Below, piece after piece: positions 9,945 to 21,268 of a DNA stretch of 50,061 nt (position 1 is its first letter; every line of letters begins with the position of its first letter). Made by a program: the position numbers and the translations under genes. The notes under the pieces are model-generated. The model saw only the letters and a list, made by a program, of their open reading frames with translations. It did not search any database and had not been told where the DNA came from. The stretch comes from Corinectria fuckeliana (Eukaryota > Ascomycota > Sordariomycetes > Hypocreales > Nectriaceae), in assembly GCA_019137255.1 (NCBI GenBank), contig WPDH01000077.1:1-50061 (forward strand). The letters run 5' to 3'.

Positions 9945-11317
9945 ATGATCCGCCGACCAGCCCTGCGCCTCACAAGCCTATCGCGCTCGTCCAGCGCATC
10001 GTCGCTCTCTCCCCACTCACCACCACTACCAGAACTATGGCTTGCCCGCTCAGCCTCGTCAACATCGCGCTGGAAGCAGCGGCAAGGCAAGGATGCCTTT
10101 GCGCGAGACGCAAAAGTCCAGGGGCTGAAGAGCCGGGCAGCGTTTAAGCTGCTGGAGGTATGTTTGTTGCGGGTTGCTTGTTGCTTGTGTTTGGCTGTTG
10201 CTGACGGGCTGTGAGATGGACGCCAAGTACAGGATCTTCAAGGGGAACGGACAGACGGTTGTTGACCTGGTGAGTCTGGCTCGCATCCCCGGCAGATGGA
10301 CCACTTTGAGCTCATCCATGTACAGGGCTACGCGCCAGGGAGCTGGTCTCAGGTATGACCTTGATGAATTCTCTTTCGCATGCTCGTTCATTCATCCATC
10401 CGCACTAGGTTGCGCTGGAGCGAACACGCCCACACGGTCGCGTCATCGGCATCGACCTCATCCCGGCCCAGCCTCCGCGGGGTGTCACCAGCTTCCAGGG
10501 AGACTTCCTTTCACCCAGCGTGCAGGCCTTGGTCAAGGACTTCATCACCAACCTGCCTCATCGCCAACCCCCCCCGCTAGATGACCAAGACCCGGAGGCT
10601 CTGGCGGACGATGTCGACGGCCAGGAGGTTGATCGGCCGAGCTACATCGACATGGAGCGTCATGCTGGCCCGTCTCTGGAGGTGTCGGCGCCGGGCCCGG
10701 ATACTCCCTCCAAGCGCATTGTAGATGTTTGTTGACTCCTCCCCTCCTCGTTTTACAATCAACCACCTGCTGTCACGGACGTTGACGAACTCTCTCTGCC
10801 CTACTTGTTCTAATGCTCTATCCAGGTCGTCTTGAGTGACATGTCAGCACCCTGGGAACAAACATCTGGCTTCAACGTGAACACCCTGAGTAATCCCTAT
10901 CATAGGCTGATGAACACGAGCGGCAACGGCTTCCGGGACCACGCCGGCAGCATGGTGAGTACAAGTCCTTTACAATGAGCGCTCTTGGGTGACATTAAGC
11001 CGTTTCGTTGTTTAGGATCTCTGCGCCGCTGCCTTGCAGTTTGCTAGCGACACCCTGAAAGGGGGCGGGCACTTTGTCTGCAAGTTTTATCAGGGCTCCG
11101 AGGACAAGCTGCTCGAGAAGAGGCTGAAGTCTTTGTTTGGCAAGGTGTACAGAGAGAAGCCCGAGTCCTCAAGGAAGGTGAGTGGCTAATGACAAATTCA
11201 CGAACTCTTTGCACAAATCAAGGAGACTAACTCAGAAACTGAATGTAGGAGAGTAAAGAAGCATATTTTGTTGCACTGCGGAGGAAGGCGAATGCCACTG
11301 TACAATTGGAAGATTAA
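9945..11317 (+). CDS. MRM2: Mitochondrial 21S rRNA (uridine-2'-O-)-methyltransferase, FtsJ/RrmJ family
   Basis: Seven exons (9945-10157, 10216-10269, 10326-10352, 10409-10726, 10826-10954, 11016-11177, 11249-11317) give 323 residues. Every intron is in phase 0. The Ser/Arg-rich N-terminus (MIRRPALRLTSLSRSSS) looks like a mitochondrial presequence. The Rossmann fold carries the SAM loop DLGYAPGSWSQ. The K-D-K-E catalytic set of FtsJ enzymes is visible: Lys in SRAAFKLLE, Asp in VVLSDMSAPW, Lys in GGHFVCKFYQG and Glu in ESKEAYFVAL. A fungal insertion of about 60 polar residues separates two core strands. Mrm2 methylates the universally conserved uridine of the mitochondrial large-subunit A-loop. 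Exon 3 is only 27 bp and encodes most of the SAM loop. A cytosolic Spb1/Trm7 paralogue is unlikely given size and presequence. Confidence 0.93.
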
Positions 11318-11553
11318 CAATCCGAGTTCAATACATCACTTGCACCCTGCCCGTATAGTCCGGGCTCTCTACATCACGTAAAGCGGGAGAATCATGGCGG
11401 CAGCAGTGCGCAATAATTTCATTGTAGAATTTTGTGATACCTAGCCACGCCAATTCCATGCAAGACCCATCTGCAAACCGAATGTCGGTATCAATTGCTT
11501 GATATACTGGCCGGAACTCCTCCCGAGGCCAATCATTTTCGCCACGTCTTCCC

Positions 11554-12386
11554 TTAGACCTTGAAACCACGCGAGCGTCTTCGGCCACGGGCTCGCTCGA
11601 ACTTGCGGCCCTTGGACTCGACATAGGGTTTCTACGGGGTACGTTAGTGGGCGCTGCAGTCACGACGCGGCATTGTTCACGTACCTTGTTCGAGTGGGGA
11701 CCGAAGCCGAAGTGCTTGACAGCCTCGCGGCTGTTCTTGGGGCCACGGAGGATCAGGGTGTTGCTGCCAGTGGGGGCACGGAGAGCAAGCTGGTCCAGGG
11801 TGATGGCCTCACCGCCGGCGGCAATGATGCGGGCACGGGCGGTGGCGGTGAATCGCAGGGCAGCGACGGTCGTCTTGGGGAACTGGAGGAGACGATTGTC
11901 ATCGGTGATGGTACCGACAACAACGACAGTTCGCTTCTCGCCCTCCTTGTTGAGGTTGGCTACGATGCGGGACAAGGAGACGGGAGGTCGGTTGATCTTG
12001 GACGTAAACAGACGTCGGAGAACGACCTTGTTGAATGAAGAGTCGGTTCGGCCTAGAAGTGTTCAAGTGATTAATTGGCTGCTGGCGTCTCGATGACGGC
12101 GCTGGGAAGGGACGGAACGTACGGGCCAGGAAGCGGTAGAGCTTCACCAAGAGCTTAAGGTAGACATTGTCGCTCTTGGGGGCAGTGCGGTGCGTGCCCT
12201 TGACGTGGTGGCGGTCGAGATCGATACCTGTAGGGTGAAGCCATCGTCAGCCATTTGACTCAAGCATGCTCAAAAACGGGCAACGCTGTCTTGCGGGAAC
12301 AAGATGGTGCCTTGGTCGCAGAGAGAAGCACGAGGCCGCTCTCTACTCGCATACAGAGGCTGATTGGAGAAGCTTCACGTACCCAT
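11554..12386 (-). CDS. RPL18: 60S ribosomal protein eL18
   Basis: Four exons on the minus strand (12386-12383, 12227-12123, 12052-11685, 11631-11554) give 184 residues, the normal eL18 length. The chain begins MGIDLDRHHVKGTHR and ends GRRRSRGFKV, both textbook eL18 ends. The core NRPPVSLSRIVANL is also intact. It is a structural protein of the large cytosolic ribosomal subunit. The first coding exon is only four bases (ATGG), so the start codon is separated from the rest of the protein by a 155-bp intron, a layout often seen in fungal ribosomal protein genes. The gene converges on MRM2, with 236 bp between stop codons. Upstream it carries the GCCCTAATT element shared with the RACK1 promoter. 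Confidence 0.96.
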
Positions 12387-13037
12387 GGCGGCGGTTGTCG
12401 CTGTGAAATTTGGCGATAATGGGTTGGTGTTGCGACTGGCCTTTCTTCAACCTTTTCGGAAAATTCGAGGGCTTGGGTGAGTGGGACTCTGCCCACCGCA
12501 GGAGCGGGCAGTTTTGAGGGCGGTGAAGGGTGGCAATTAGGGCACAGAAGGCATCTAACCAGGTCTGGTCTAGCGAGCTAGCGACAGAAGGTTGGTCGGC
12601 TGACCACCGGCTAAATAAGGCCAGTCACACCGAACACGCCGAAGGTGACCACCTTCACCGAGCAAACCATGTCGTGTTGGCCTTCACCTTGGTGATTTCT
12701 ATAACCCTCGATACTGCCATCTCGTCTCTGTCCTTCACGTGTTCCTCATTCCTTATCCAGCTCACGAGCACCAACCAAGAAAGAAAAAAACCCGGTCATA
12801 GCGCTCATCTATTGTTATATCCATCATCTCGCGCCGGTCAGTATAGAGTTGCCATGTCTTTATCTTGAACGACGTGCAACCTCGCCAACCACTTTTGCGG
12901 ATTGCAAGTTTTGGCCTCGGTTCGCACGGATCTAAACTCCCATCCTCGCTCCGTTTCCGAATCTGGTTTTATCGAGTAGCCAATTCCCGCAACGCCCCAG
13001 GACCGCCAGTCAATCTCTATTGTCACACGCGTAGAAT
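12387..13037. other. Intergenic: eL18 promoter and carrier 3' region
   Basis: The part next to 12386 is the eL18 promoter and leader. The part next to 13038 should hold the carrier gene's 3' end. No gene is supported. Confidence 0.5.
12535..12543 (-). promoter_or_regulatory. GCCCTAATT element upstream of eL18
   Basis: Read on the minus strand this is GCCCTAATT, about 150 bp before the eL18 start codon. It is the same word, in the same orientation and at nearly the same distance (146 bp), as the one before RACK1. Shared control of two ribosome genes is plausible but unproven. Confidence 0.35.
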
Positions 13038-14292
13038 TTATAGGGAGTGAGGTTCAGCATCCGGTCGGAGGTTGACCAAGAAATCACGAGTCATCTCAAA
13101 ACTCAACCAACTTGACGCCATGCTTGGAGCAACCTTGAGCAGGTTAGGAACGATGCCTTTGTATAGGCCCTTGATTCCCTCATGAACCACTATCACACGG
13201 ATGGCATCCGTCACGGACTTGTATTGGTAGCCCATGCCAGACATAGTGTTGATCTGGAACCGTCGACGAAGCACATCACTGTAAGTCCTGTCAGTAACGC
13301 TCTACCAAGGGATTCTTGCTATTCATAGCTTACAAAGGGTATGTGAAGGTTTGGGCAACGGCACCAGAGATGGCACCAGCGGCGAGTTTCCGGTACGCGT
13401 TGGGACTCTGTTCTCCCTCTGGAGTCAAGTACTTTCGAACTGACTCGTACACCATGAAATTGAGGCCAACCTAAGATACCTGTGTTAACGACGAAAGTGA
13501 TTGCAGCGTTCATGCCCATGACTTACATATGGAGCCACGCCAGCTACAGTCGGAATGATGCCACGATATAGTGCCATCACACCGCCTTCGGTCTTATACA
13601 TGCGCGCTAGGGTAGTCCACATGCCAGGCAGTTTGTCAGGTTTGTCTCCTAGCTCGGAGAAACTCGCCGACTGGATGGAGAGTCGTGTTCGTACAATGTC
13701 GAGGGGATATGTTAGAAAGACGGAGGTAATCCCCGCGAGCCCGCCGCAGAGAAGACGGCGGAAGGGGGATAGATCAGCGCCGGGTGTTGATTCAAAGAAG
13801 GACCGTAGAGACGTTAGTACTGGTAGTGCGAGGGAGGGAGGGTACCTATGCATACCCGCTTATAAAAGTTGTAGCTGCTGAACTGAACGGCCGAGTATGG
13901 CACAATGCGAATGCAGTTGGTGCCGTTGCCGCGCATGAAGCCTCTCCAGCCCTCCTCTCTCCACATCTTGGCTAGGGCTTGTCCGACGGACAGCCTGTAG
14001 GCATCTCGACCAACACTCTGGATTTGCATAAGAATTTTGAGGCGCTCCAACGGCGAGACGACGGTTCGAGATACCGCACCTGCGACGCCGCCGGCGCAGA
14101 ATGCGGCGATGACAGGCTGGGAGACACCGTCTTGGAGCTGTTCAAGGCGCCTCTGACCCATGCTCAGCGGATTGACCACGTCTGGCTCCGACTGTCGAGT
14201 GTCAGCGGTGGCTCTCTGGGGTGGTAGGGTAACAGCTGCAGGCGGGAGCCACAGCAAGCGTAACATCAAAGAGCTGGACGTACGGCAGACAT
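13038..14292 (-). CDS. Mitochondrial solute carrier (SLC25), Ypr011c-like
   Basis: Five exons on the minus strand (14292-14284, 14191-13856, 13802-13527, 13470-13334, 13278-13038) give 332 residues. Three carrier repeats are evident from their signatures SPLERLK, YPLDIVRTR and YPFDVLRRR, each followed by an aromatic-glycine box such as GWRGFMRGN or GIKGLYKG. The sequence reads like fungal relatives of yeast Ypr011c, an inner-membrane carrier for adenosine phosphosulfate compounds. Leu5-type CoA carriers are the next closest. Substrate is therefore tentative. The first exon encodes only MSA. The intron between residues ...NFYKR and SFFES... has a good 5' site (GTATGC) and a perfect TACTAAC branch point, but its 3' end reads CTACGG, not CAG. 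No AG that keeps the frame is available at a normal intron length. Either this intron is GT-GG or the gene or assembly carries a lesion. Confidence 0.85.
13803..13855 (-). other. Putative GT-GG intron in the carrier gene
   Basis: The 53-bp segment starts GTATGC, contains TACTAAC (13813-13819) ten bases from its end, and is the same size as its neighbours (55 and 56 bp). It ends TACGG, where an ACAG would be expected. Removing it restores the carrier reading frame exactly (YKR then SFFES). Retaining it gives a stop 14 codons later. One base (T to C on the plus strand at 13804) separates this from a normal AG acceptor. Confidence 0.65.
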
Positions 14293-16071
14293 GGTGACAA
14301 ACGGGGACTATCGCGTCGTGCCCAGCGGCTCAATTGGATATGAGCAACGCTTCTGCACCGTGTGGACGGTCCTGTATCGTAGTCGGCCTAGGCCAGGTGC
14401 ATCAACGGAGCGGCCGGGGCTGCCGACGGCGACTTGAGGGGCCCGCTGCTCCGGGGTGTTTCCACTCGTGCTATGATATCTCGGGGTCGCGTTGTGGCTC
14501 CGGAGAGGACGATGGTATAGCGGGACGTGGTGACAGGAGGTAGTCGGCAACCATCGGGGGAGAACCGGGATTGCTTCTGCGCCGAAGCCGACGACGAGGA
14601 TGCGTTTCGTAGGTGCGTGGGCGGGCTGGTGGGCTGGCGGATTCGCTACGTCGGCGGCAGCGGTTGCCTTTAATGGTGCTCGCGGAGGTGTTGGAGAGGC
14701 AGACGGCCCATGAAGACGGCGCGGGTGCGGTGCGGTTAGTGAAGGAGCGGGATGGGAGCGCGTGGATCTGAGCCGTCGATGCGGATGACTTCGGGGGCGC
14801 GCGTGGTCTCCGGTATTCCCTCGCTTCGGAGATGGCGTTGGTGGGGTCGCTCAGTACTTAGTTTGTAGGTATCCAGTGGCTTGGGCGAGCTGGGCCAACG
14901 GAGTGTCAGGAGTCAGGATAGGGGCTTCTGTGGCGGCCGGGAGTTGGTCAACCAGAGCTGAGAGAACGGCAATAGGAGAACTGAAATAGGAGGTAAGAGG
15001 AAATTGGGGGAGGCAATGCGATGGCATTCAGGTCTGCGGCTGGAGGATCAATGTCCTGGGTACGTAGTAGTGGAGCTGTGCAGGTTCTGAGCAGTACCCG
15101 GGTAGGTGCAGTAGATACATCAGTGAGTGCACGGGGTAATCTGGGGTACCCGACGGCATCAATCCACCTCGCATCAGGCCGGGTAGATGCTGCAAAGTGA
15201 AGTACCCCAGTTGTCCAGGTCAGTCTGCAAGGCTGAAGCCCCAACTGTTCGTTCCAGCCCAGCCCAGCGACGAGTCAGACCAGCCGGTCCGACATAGACT
15301 ACAGCACTTCGCACGAAGCACTCCAATGGGCAAAGGTGCCAGAGCCATCTGTCATTTATCATGTCGTAACGGCAATGGTTCTGGCACTTCTGGGGATTCC
15401 GACTACTAGTACTTAGATTAGTACCCAGATGACAGACATACGGATGCAGACCATAGAGGCCCCGTGACGGTAGTACTATCACAGTACCCTTGCTAGGTAT
15501 CTGCGGTGCAGACACCCGTCTCGACCAGAGGAAGAAGCCCCATCGATCGGGTCAGGGGACCGGCCCGGGCGCTTCCCGCCGGCCGGTACTGCGCTAGCAG
15601 CCATGTCGCCTGGCTGGAAACTGAAGCTATGGGAGTCGGAGAGGTCAGAGGTCAGAGATGCCAAAGACGTCACAACCCACGTTCAACACGGCGTCACCCG
15701 CTCAGGGAAATGACGACCAGAGCATGAGAACCAGAGCGCGGGAACCAGAGCGCCGTGGATGTATAATCCTTGCGACACATTTTACGATCAACTGTCTAAA
15801 CTACCCGTGAAATGTGTACTTCCTTATCGAACACGTCCCGCCAATAACCATCAATCTTGCAAATAATAAAAAGGGTACCACGCCCGACCTTGTGGCTCCT
15901 GGGTCAGTTCTACGTGGCCACACATCCGGTGCGGCCATCGAGTCGGTACTAGAAACATTGCGCATCTTAAGTGAGAGGAAATACAGCCGCGTCCGTGTCA
16001 GAAGCAGAAACTTTTCCTTGAAAATCTGGCCAACGACCGAGGGACGCTCCTAGCCTTATAACAGACCTGAA
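14293..16071. other. 1.8-kb gene-poor stretch
   Basis: No frame here resembles a known protein and none carries a convincing exon structure. The part next to 14292 is the carrier promoter. An inverted repeat lies at 15336-15387, and short CTAGTACTTAG/GTACC words recur around 15400-15500. It might hold an unrecognised non-coding transcript, but nothing in the sequence demonstrates one. Confidence 0.45.
15336..15387. repeat. Imperfect inverted repeat (hairpin-capable)
   Basis: GTGCCAGAGCCAT (15336-15348) is followed 26 bases later by ATGGTTCTGGCAC (15375-15387). The arms pair at 12 of 13 positions, and the exception is a G-T type pair in RNA. It is isolated in gene-free DNA. Function is unknown. 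Confidence 0.5.
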
Positions 16072-17297
16072 TCACTCGGCAACGTCGAGGTCATCGTGGG
16101 CTGGAGGAGGAGGGCTGTCTAGGGCTGCGTTCTAGTTAGCAATGGCGAATATCCGTGACTGCAACATGTTACTCACCCTTCCGCTCTTCACCATTGGTTC
16201 CGTTCTCCCTTCGCTCGCGGTCGTCACGGTCATCCTTGGAATCGCGCTCGCGATCACTGCACGATACATGGTCAGAGACATGGTTGAGACTGTGATGAGG
16301 CTGGAAAATACGTACCGATGGTCAGGGCTACGAGAACGATCACGATCACGGCGGCTGTCCCGGTCATAGTCGCGATCGCGGTCCCGGCGATCGTCCTTGC
16401 GTGGCGAGTACTCGCGAGTGCTGCGACGGGGCGACGGGGAGCGCCCACGGCGGGGGGAACGCGCGCCACGGCGCTCACGGTCCCGGCCAGACTCGAATCG
16501 CCAAGAGGCAGAAGGGGGCGTGCGAGCCCACTGATTCCGAAATCAGTATGCGGTCGGTCATGAGCTGTAGGGATATCGTACCTCGATCTTCAAGATGTCG
16601 TCACGCCCAATGCGCTTGTTATGCATCTCATGGTAGGCGTCGTCGGCATCGCGTCGATCCTCGTATTCGACAAAGGCAAAGCTGATGGAAAGAAACGTAA
16701 GCAACATCGACGAGCACGATGGGGTGGATGCTGCTCACAGACGGCTGGAGGTCGACCTTGGCGCAGGGATGTCGCAGCGAACAAGTCGCCCATATCTACG
16801 GACGACATTGTCAGCATGTGGTAGAAATGTAGCATAACCCAACATATCGCCGGCGGGGCCCCCTTTTGAGCATGTTATGGCATGGCTTGCGCACTCTCGC
16901 GCCGATGCTTGAGATGTAGACGTCGACTCGAACGAGAAGCGATTGCGAAGCGAACGAGCGGACTCATCGACGGACGGGAGGAGGTAAGGGGGGAGGCAAA
17001 GGTTGGGGGGCGTGGGCGCGTGCGAAAACGAGAACGACGGACGAGGGCGACGAAGATGGCGACGTGTCAAGCCATGGGCTAGAGATCTCCGGGAAGGCTT
17101 CTCGCCGTGGACGCGACGTGGACGCGGACGTGGGCGTGGGCGAGGACGAGGGCGTGGACGAGGGCGAGGACGAGGGCGAGGACGAGGGCGTGGGCGTGGA
17201 CGAGGTTGACATACCGTTCGAACTCGTAGGCGAGGTCGCGAGCGCGGGTGCCGTGGCTGAAGCCGGTCACGTAGAGGGTTTGTCCGCCGCGAGACAT
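16072..17297 (-). CDS. srp1: SR-family splicing factor, Srp1-type (RRM plus RS tail)
   Basis: Six exons on the minus strand (17297-17215, 16795-16739, 16681-16582, 16530-16316, 16256-16177, 16124-16072) give 195 residues. An RRM occupies residues about 8-80: RNP2 is LYVTGF, and RNP1 is the LFAFVEYED segment. The RRM contains the ARDLAYEFERYGRLVRCDIP run typical of fission yeast Srp1. The tail is rich in RS, RD and RE dipeptides (RSPRRGRSPSPRR, DRDRDYDRDSRRDRDRS) and ends PPPPAHDDLDVAE. Such proteins bind exonic enhancers and recruit the spliceosome. Intron 1 is 419 bp, several times longer than most others here, and contains a six-base-unit tandem array close to its 5' splice site. That layout suggests regulated splicing of the gene's own transcript, as known for SR genes elsewhere; this is an inference. 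Confidence 0.92.
17107..17206. repeat. Hexanucleotide-type minisatellite in srp1 intron 1
   Basis: About 100 bases consist of variants of a six-base unit, GWGGAC / GAGGGC on the plus strand (CTCGTC / CTCGCC on the transcribed sense). The array begins about ten bases inside the intron, counted from the 5' splice site, and runs on for about a sixth to a quarter of the intron. The sense RNA would be strongly pyrimidine-rich. Confidence 0.8.
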
Positions 17298-18734
17298 GGT
17301 GCCAGTGCTGGGTATAGTGTTACACAGTGATTGGATGAAGACGGAACTGATGCAGCAGTTCCGGAAAGCTTGACGGGGGGATGGCAGAGTGATGCAATGG
17401 TGAAGGGTTGGCTGTAGTTGGTCACGAAGGTGATTCGGAGGTCACAATTAGGCATGGGAAAGTTTTGTTCCGAAGGCCGATTTGCTGACATAATGCGTTT
17501 TTGAACGCCTTGGCCATCAGGCTCCTGCTTTTCGAAAGCCGGAAACAAAATAGGTGGCTGCACATCGAGTCCCTGGAGAGGATGAACAGGGCAGTTATAG
17601 AACCGCTTCTAATAAACAGCTACGCACTTGGATAAAGCTTGAACTGAGCATCAATATCTTTGCTGTTTCGTAATTCAATTCATCTTTCCTGCCGAGGCAA
17701 GTTTCTTAGGTTGAGAGCTGTTGAGAGCTGTGACGTTATAGGTGACTTTGAGGTGAGGTGACTACAATGCCATGATTATTCATTTGATCACGGTTAGGCG
17801 AGCATCTGATCTGTCGGAGCTCCCGTCTCGCCTCGTCGGATCGTTAATTGGAAAGGCGAAATCGGACTCCGGCGTTCGGTCGCAGTGACGGACCCGATGC
17901 GTGGCAACTTGACCTCTGTCCGGAGGGTTCGGGACCAGCACGAGAACGGAGTGGGGCAACCGGCTCGAATGAATTTATGCGATGAGGTCATTGCTTGCCA
18001 ATGCCCCGACCAATAGATAATCTGGTCTGTCTCGCAGGTCTGGTGAGCCATCGTCATTCCGTCAGCATCTCTACCAAAATCGTCCTGGCGCGCTGCTAAG
18101 AAATAGATAACTGTGGGAGCATAGCGAAAGAGGTGTTGCAGGTCCATCTTTCGCAGCAGGTTATGGAGTATAGAGGAGAAAAACCGAAGTAGAGAAAATG
18201 ATCTCATACCTGATATGACGATGGCGATAACGACGGAGAGAGTCCGGAGCCGAGGCTGCCTTCCAACGTTCCGGGCTGCCCGGCCGTTGTAAGGTTGTTT
18301 CAAGGTCTAACCTAGGCCTAGGCCTGAAGCCCCCGGCCCAATGAAGCGTCCTACCGCCAAGGCGCACGGCATCTTCGGGGATGGGGTCGTCACTCAGATC
18401 TCCGTCGTATTTAGGTGTCCAGAGTTGACCACATGCTTCGACGCCCGACCCGCCCGGACCGAGCCCAGTCAGTCATATAAAGTCAGCTTTGTATAAGGAA
18501 CCGAAATCTACTTCAACGGCCTCGTCTGCTCTGCCAATCGCCGCCTTTGTCCCAGAACCCGCCTTTTTGCTCTTGTGCTATCACTTCCACCGCTAGACCC
18601 GCATACAACAAATAGACAACTTCTCGCGGCTTCCCTTCTTTCAGTGCCGTGGCTAAGACCGTCACACCTTATCAGTTGGTTGCTGAATCGACCGTTCACC
18701 GCCCGACAGTTCTCAACGCAACGACCTTTCGTCA
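17298..18734. other. Intergenic, divergent srp1 and sterol acyltransferase promoters
   Basis: The genes on both sides read outward, so both promoters lie here. Frames up to 169 codons are open on the minus strand at about 17794-18303 but begin without an ATG and show no family features. Nothing else is supported. Confidence 0.5.
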
Positions 18735-21077
18735 ATGGCGTCCCCTCGCAGCTCTGGGGCTGCCCCGCTTTCCGGACTCGGACCCGATCCCAGCTCCGAC
18801 CCGGTACTATCTCGTCATCCGGGGCCTAGATCTCTGGCAGACGCCCTAAACGCCGCTGGAACGAATCTGGAAGGCTCCACAGCCGGCTCCGAGACACCAA
18901 GTGAGGAAGATTACGAGGAGAATGTGCGGCCGAAGCTTGGGGAGCCTCAGGTCCTCCGACGTCGCCGCGGCCGCTCTACTAATCCGCCAGCACTGCCCAA
19001 GACATCCGCTAAGCTGTCTGGCAATGGCACAGCTACTGAGAAGCCCGCGCCTCAAATCCACGTCCGTCGCGACTCGGGCGTCCACATTGTTCTCGATGAG
19101 GACAGGAGCCTCCAACAGCTCTTGCAGGCCAGCTCCCAGCGCGCACGAGATCCCTCACCGCGCCGCCGCCAAGGCAAGTTTGCCGACCTCGTCTTCACCA
19201 GGCAATTCTCGGCTTTTGATCGCCAAAACACATCATCTGTCAACAGTCCATTTCATGGATTTTATACCCTGTTCTGGCTTGCGGTCACCTTGTTTGTCTT
19301 CAAGATCTCAGCCGAGAACTGGAGGGTGTATGGCAATCCATTTGGTACAAGCGACATAATGAAAACCATGTTTCGCCGTGACGGTGCGTGCATTGCAACT
19401 CTGCAAAGATACAAACGCTGTTTCTAACCGAGTTCTAGTAATATTCCTCCTGTCGTCAGATGGCTTCATGTGTGGCCTTACAGGGGTTAGCTGGCTGATT
19501 CAGAGACTTATTCTCAACGGCTATCTTAGCTGGGACCGAACTGGATGGATCATTCAGAATGTAAGTAGTCCTCGATCGGCCCCAGACCGACTCAAAACTG
19601 CGTAGAAAGAAGCCTGACCAAGTTCTTGCAGATATGGCAGACCACCTTCATCGCTGGGGTCATAGGCCTTACCCTCTGGCGCGATTGGCCATGGACTCAC
19701 ACAGTTTTCTTCGTTCTACACGGCCTAGTCATGCTGATGAAGCAACACTCATACGCCTTCTACAACGGCCATCTCTCAACCGTCCTAGCAAAGCGCACCG
19801 CCCTCTTAAACAAGATCAAGCAACTCGACCTCGTCCACCCAGCAACAGGTCCCTCACAAACTGACCCTCCCGTCTCTGCCATCTCCACCGAGCACCTCGA
19901 AATCCCGCCCTCAGCCGAGCAGCGTCGACGATCTGTTTCTCAGATTCCAAACGATGAGGATAGTGACTTGGACAGAATCTCCCGAGCCATTGCTTCGGGA
20001 CAACCCTTGGACGACCAGCAGATCGGCCTTTTTGAGCGAGTCATGAAGTGGGAGGTCGATGCTCTGACGGATGAGCTGAAGGGAACATCTAACGATCCGT
20101 CTCGGGCGTACCCAAATAACCTCACCTTTGTGGACCATTACAAATGGATTCCCCTCCCGACACTTGTATACGAATTGGAGTATCCCCAGTCGGATTCTAT
20201 CAGTTGGCCGTATGTTGCCGAGAAGCTCACGGCTATGGTCGGCATTCTCTTCGTTATGGTCCAGGTGTCGCAGCACTCAATTTGTAAGCATCAGACCTGA
20301 TCTTGTCGTTGCTTCCCAATATGTGCTAATACACTGCTACAGATCCAGTCGTGATGAAAACGGTAGAAATGAAAGAAGCTGGCATCCCCCTTGCCGCAAG
20401 ATTCCAGCAATTTCCTTGGCTGCTCCTCGAGCTAATATTCCCATTTATGATGGAGTACATGGTAAGCAAGGCTTTTTTGTCTACTTGTCGACATGCCACC
20501 GTGGGATCTTGGAGGCTGATTTTGACTAGCTCGTTTGGTATCTCATCTGGGAGACGATCCTCAACATACTTGCTGAACTCACCTACTTCGCCGATCGAAG
20601 CTTTTACGATGCCTGGTGGAACAGCGGTAAGAGACTCCGTGGTGTGCACCACCATCCTTGGCTAATCAATGAACGATAGTCTCGTGGGATCAGTTCGCTC
20701 GCGACTGGAACCGACCTGTTCACATCTTCCTCCTTAGGCATGTGTACCACAGCACCATCTCATCCTTGAAAGTCAACAAGCACACTGCGACTCTGATAAC
20801 CTTCTTCCTCTCTGCGTGCGTGCATGAGCTGGTAATGTGGTGCTTGTTCAAAAAGCTCAGGGGCTATCTCCTAGTGCTCCAAATGTGCCAGCTACCGGTA
20901 CGTAATTTGTTTCTCTACGTGACTTCTTCCGGAAGCATACTGATCGTGTGACATTAGCTGGTGAGATTGAGTCGCACCAAGTGGCTTAGGGGACGCAAAA
21001 CCTTGGGAAATCTCATATTTTGGCTCGGTATCTTCACAGGACCGAGTCTTCTCTGTAGCCTATACCTGATCCTTTAA
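18735..21077 (+). CDS. ARE2: Sterol O-acyltransferase (ACAT/Are2-like, MBOAT family)
   Basis: Seven exons (18735-19383, 19439-19560, 19632-20283, 20343-20461, 20530-20626, 20680-20897, 20958-21077) give 658 residues. The first 170 residues are hydrophilic and probably cytosolic, including the RRRRGRS cluster. A series of hydrophobic spans follows, beginning at FYTLFWLAVTLFVF. MBOAT hallmarks are present near the C-terminus: FYDAWWNS, matching the family FYxDWWN motif, and the catalytic histidine in SACVHELVM. The enzyme esterifies ergosterol with fatty acyl-CoA in the ER to make steryl esters for lipid droplets. The polar loop containing EQRRRSVSQIPNDEDSD is a typical fungal insertion. DGAT1 is the other MBOAT possibility, but the long N-terminus and motif wording favour the sterol enzyme. 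Fungi often have one such gene, so ARE1 versus ARE2 is not resolvable. Confidence 0.92.
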
Positions 21078-21268
21078 GCGACCCACGACAGCTTGCTAGC
21101 CACTTTTTTAGTATTGAAAAATGACACTTGGCTTCATCGTAATTTGGGCGATTGAACACGGAAGAAAAAAATACCGCCTGAATGTAAATAGACTTTTTAT
21201 TCATGCTTCTTAAGAGCAGCATTCCAAGACCATACACCCAAGCGATCCCAAATGAATCAGAGATAAAT

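Noticed and set aside
12228..12382. snoRNA in the 155-bp eL18 intron
   Set aside because: No box C or H/ACA arrangement could be found on the sense strand.
17794..18303. 169-codon minus-strand frame in the srp1/ARE intergenic region
   Set aside because: It begins without an ATG, has no family features and overlaps promoter territory.
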